Assembly (NCBI GenBank): GCA_964573995.1
Contig: CAZNLH010000005.1
Span: 1-64,000, forward strand
DNA: 64,000 nucleotides
Source: CAZNLH01 sp964573995
GTDB taxonomy: Bacteria > Gemmatimonadota > CAZMKB01 > CAZNLH01
Direction of reading: 5' to 3'
Made by a program: the position numbers and the translations under genes
The notes under the pieces: generated by a model
Databases searched by the model: none
What the model saw: only the letters and a program-made list of their open reading frames with translations
What the model was told of the DNA's origin: nothing
Part shown: positions 63,933 to 64,000 of the stretch, piece by piece
How positions within the stretch are numbered: the stretch's first letter is position 1
How the letters are laid out: the number at the start of each line of letters is the position of its first letter

Positions 63933-64000
63933 TTACACCTGGCGACGAGCCGGGCTATTCACCATGGTAAAAACTACCCCTTCCGCCTCGGTCAAGTCAA
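63933..64000 (-). CDS. Possible C-terminal end of an upstream gene, cut by the window edge
   Basis: A frame open to the edge ends at TAA 63935-63933 and reads EGVVFTMVNSPARRQV at its end. It lies 29 bases before aroB in the same direction, as expected for an operon neighbour. Too short to identify, and it may be chance. Confidence 0.3.
   Translation of the reverse strand, partial: DLTEAEGVVFTMVNSPARRQV

Overview
The window carries 51 recognisable protein-coding genes, several control elements, one interrupted gene and one decayed gene remnant. I found no rRNA, tRNA, insertion sequence or CRISPR array. The organism is a diderm (Gram-negative) bacterium: it has BamD, LolA, Wza, a Wzi-like porin, a TonB-dependent receptor and lipoproteins. 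The mixed features suggest an uncultured lineage near the FCB (Fibrobacteres-Chlorobi-Bacteroidetes) group, such as Krumholzibacteriota, Eisenbacteria or Zixibacteria. These include the SecA insertions, a Ser/Thr kinase with VCBS-like repeats, a TonB receptor with EF-hand loops and an archaeal-type fructose bisphosphatase. That placement is inference and uncertain.

Layout. Positions 1-5088 (+) hold a transmembrane Ser/Thr kinase overlapping a receiver-less sigma-54 activator. Positions 4991-10197 (-) hold an RDD membrane gene broken by an in-frame TGA, a secreted amidotransferase-fold protein and a large TonB-dependent receptor. Positions 10600-15139 (+) hold a DNA methylase remnant, a two-gene glutamine-dependent NAD synthetase whose first gene lacks an ATG/GTG/TTG start, and a UDP-GlcNAc 2-epimerase/DUF354 pair. 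Positions 15172-21089 are mixed: an M1 aminopeptidase, a RidA-like protein, an outer-membrane-type protein and a conserved helical protein of unknown role. Positions 21509-28042 (-) hold secA, nadD, bamD and TPR proteins.

Positions 28172-54116 (-) form one exopolysaccharide or capsule locus read right to left. Export and chain-length control come first (wza, tyrosine autokinase wzc), then fructose-1,6-bisphosphate aldolase/phosphatase, flippase, polymerase, methyltransferases and glycosyltransferases. FemAB-like and deacetylase-like tailoring proteins follow, then heptose-phosphate genes (gmhA, hddA), a Wzi-like porin, more glycosyltransferases, a diacetamido-uronate module (dehydrogenase, aminotransferase, acetyltransferase) and the initiating phosphoglycosyl transferase. 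Near-consensus promoter signals precede wza, with weaker ones before wzx and the epimerase. The sugar pathways are incomplete inside the window (no UDP-GlcNAc 6-dehydrogenase, GmhB or heptose nucleotidyltransferase), so missing steps must be encoded elsewhere.

Positions 54280-63904 (-) hold a housekeeping run: aroB, TPR/HhH protein, aroQ, efp, accB, pilT, accC, ftsK and lolA. pilT is unusually placed between the two acetyl-CoA carboxylase genes.

The points most worth following up are the kinase/sigma-54 activator pair, the non-AUG start of the NAD synthetase glutaminase gene, the EF-hand insertion in the TonB receptor, the bifunctional gluconeogenic enzyme inside the polysaccharide locus, and a nested inverted repeat of 85 bases at 5668-5752.
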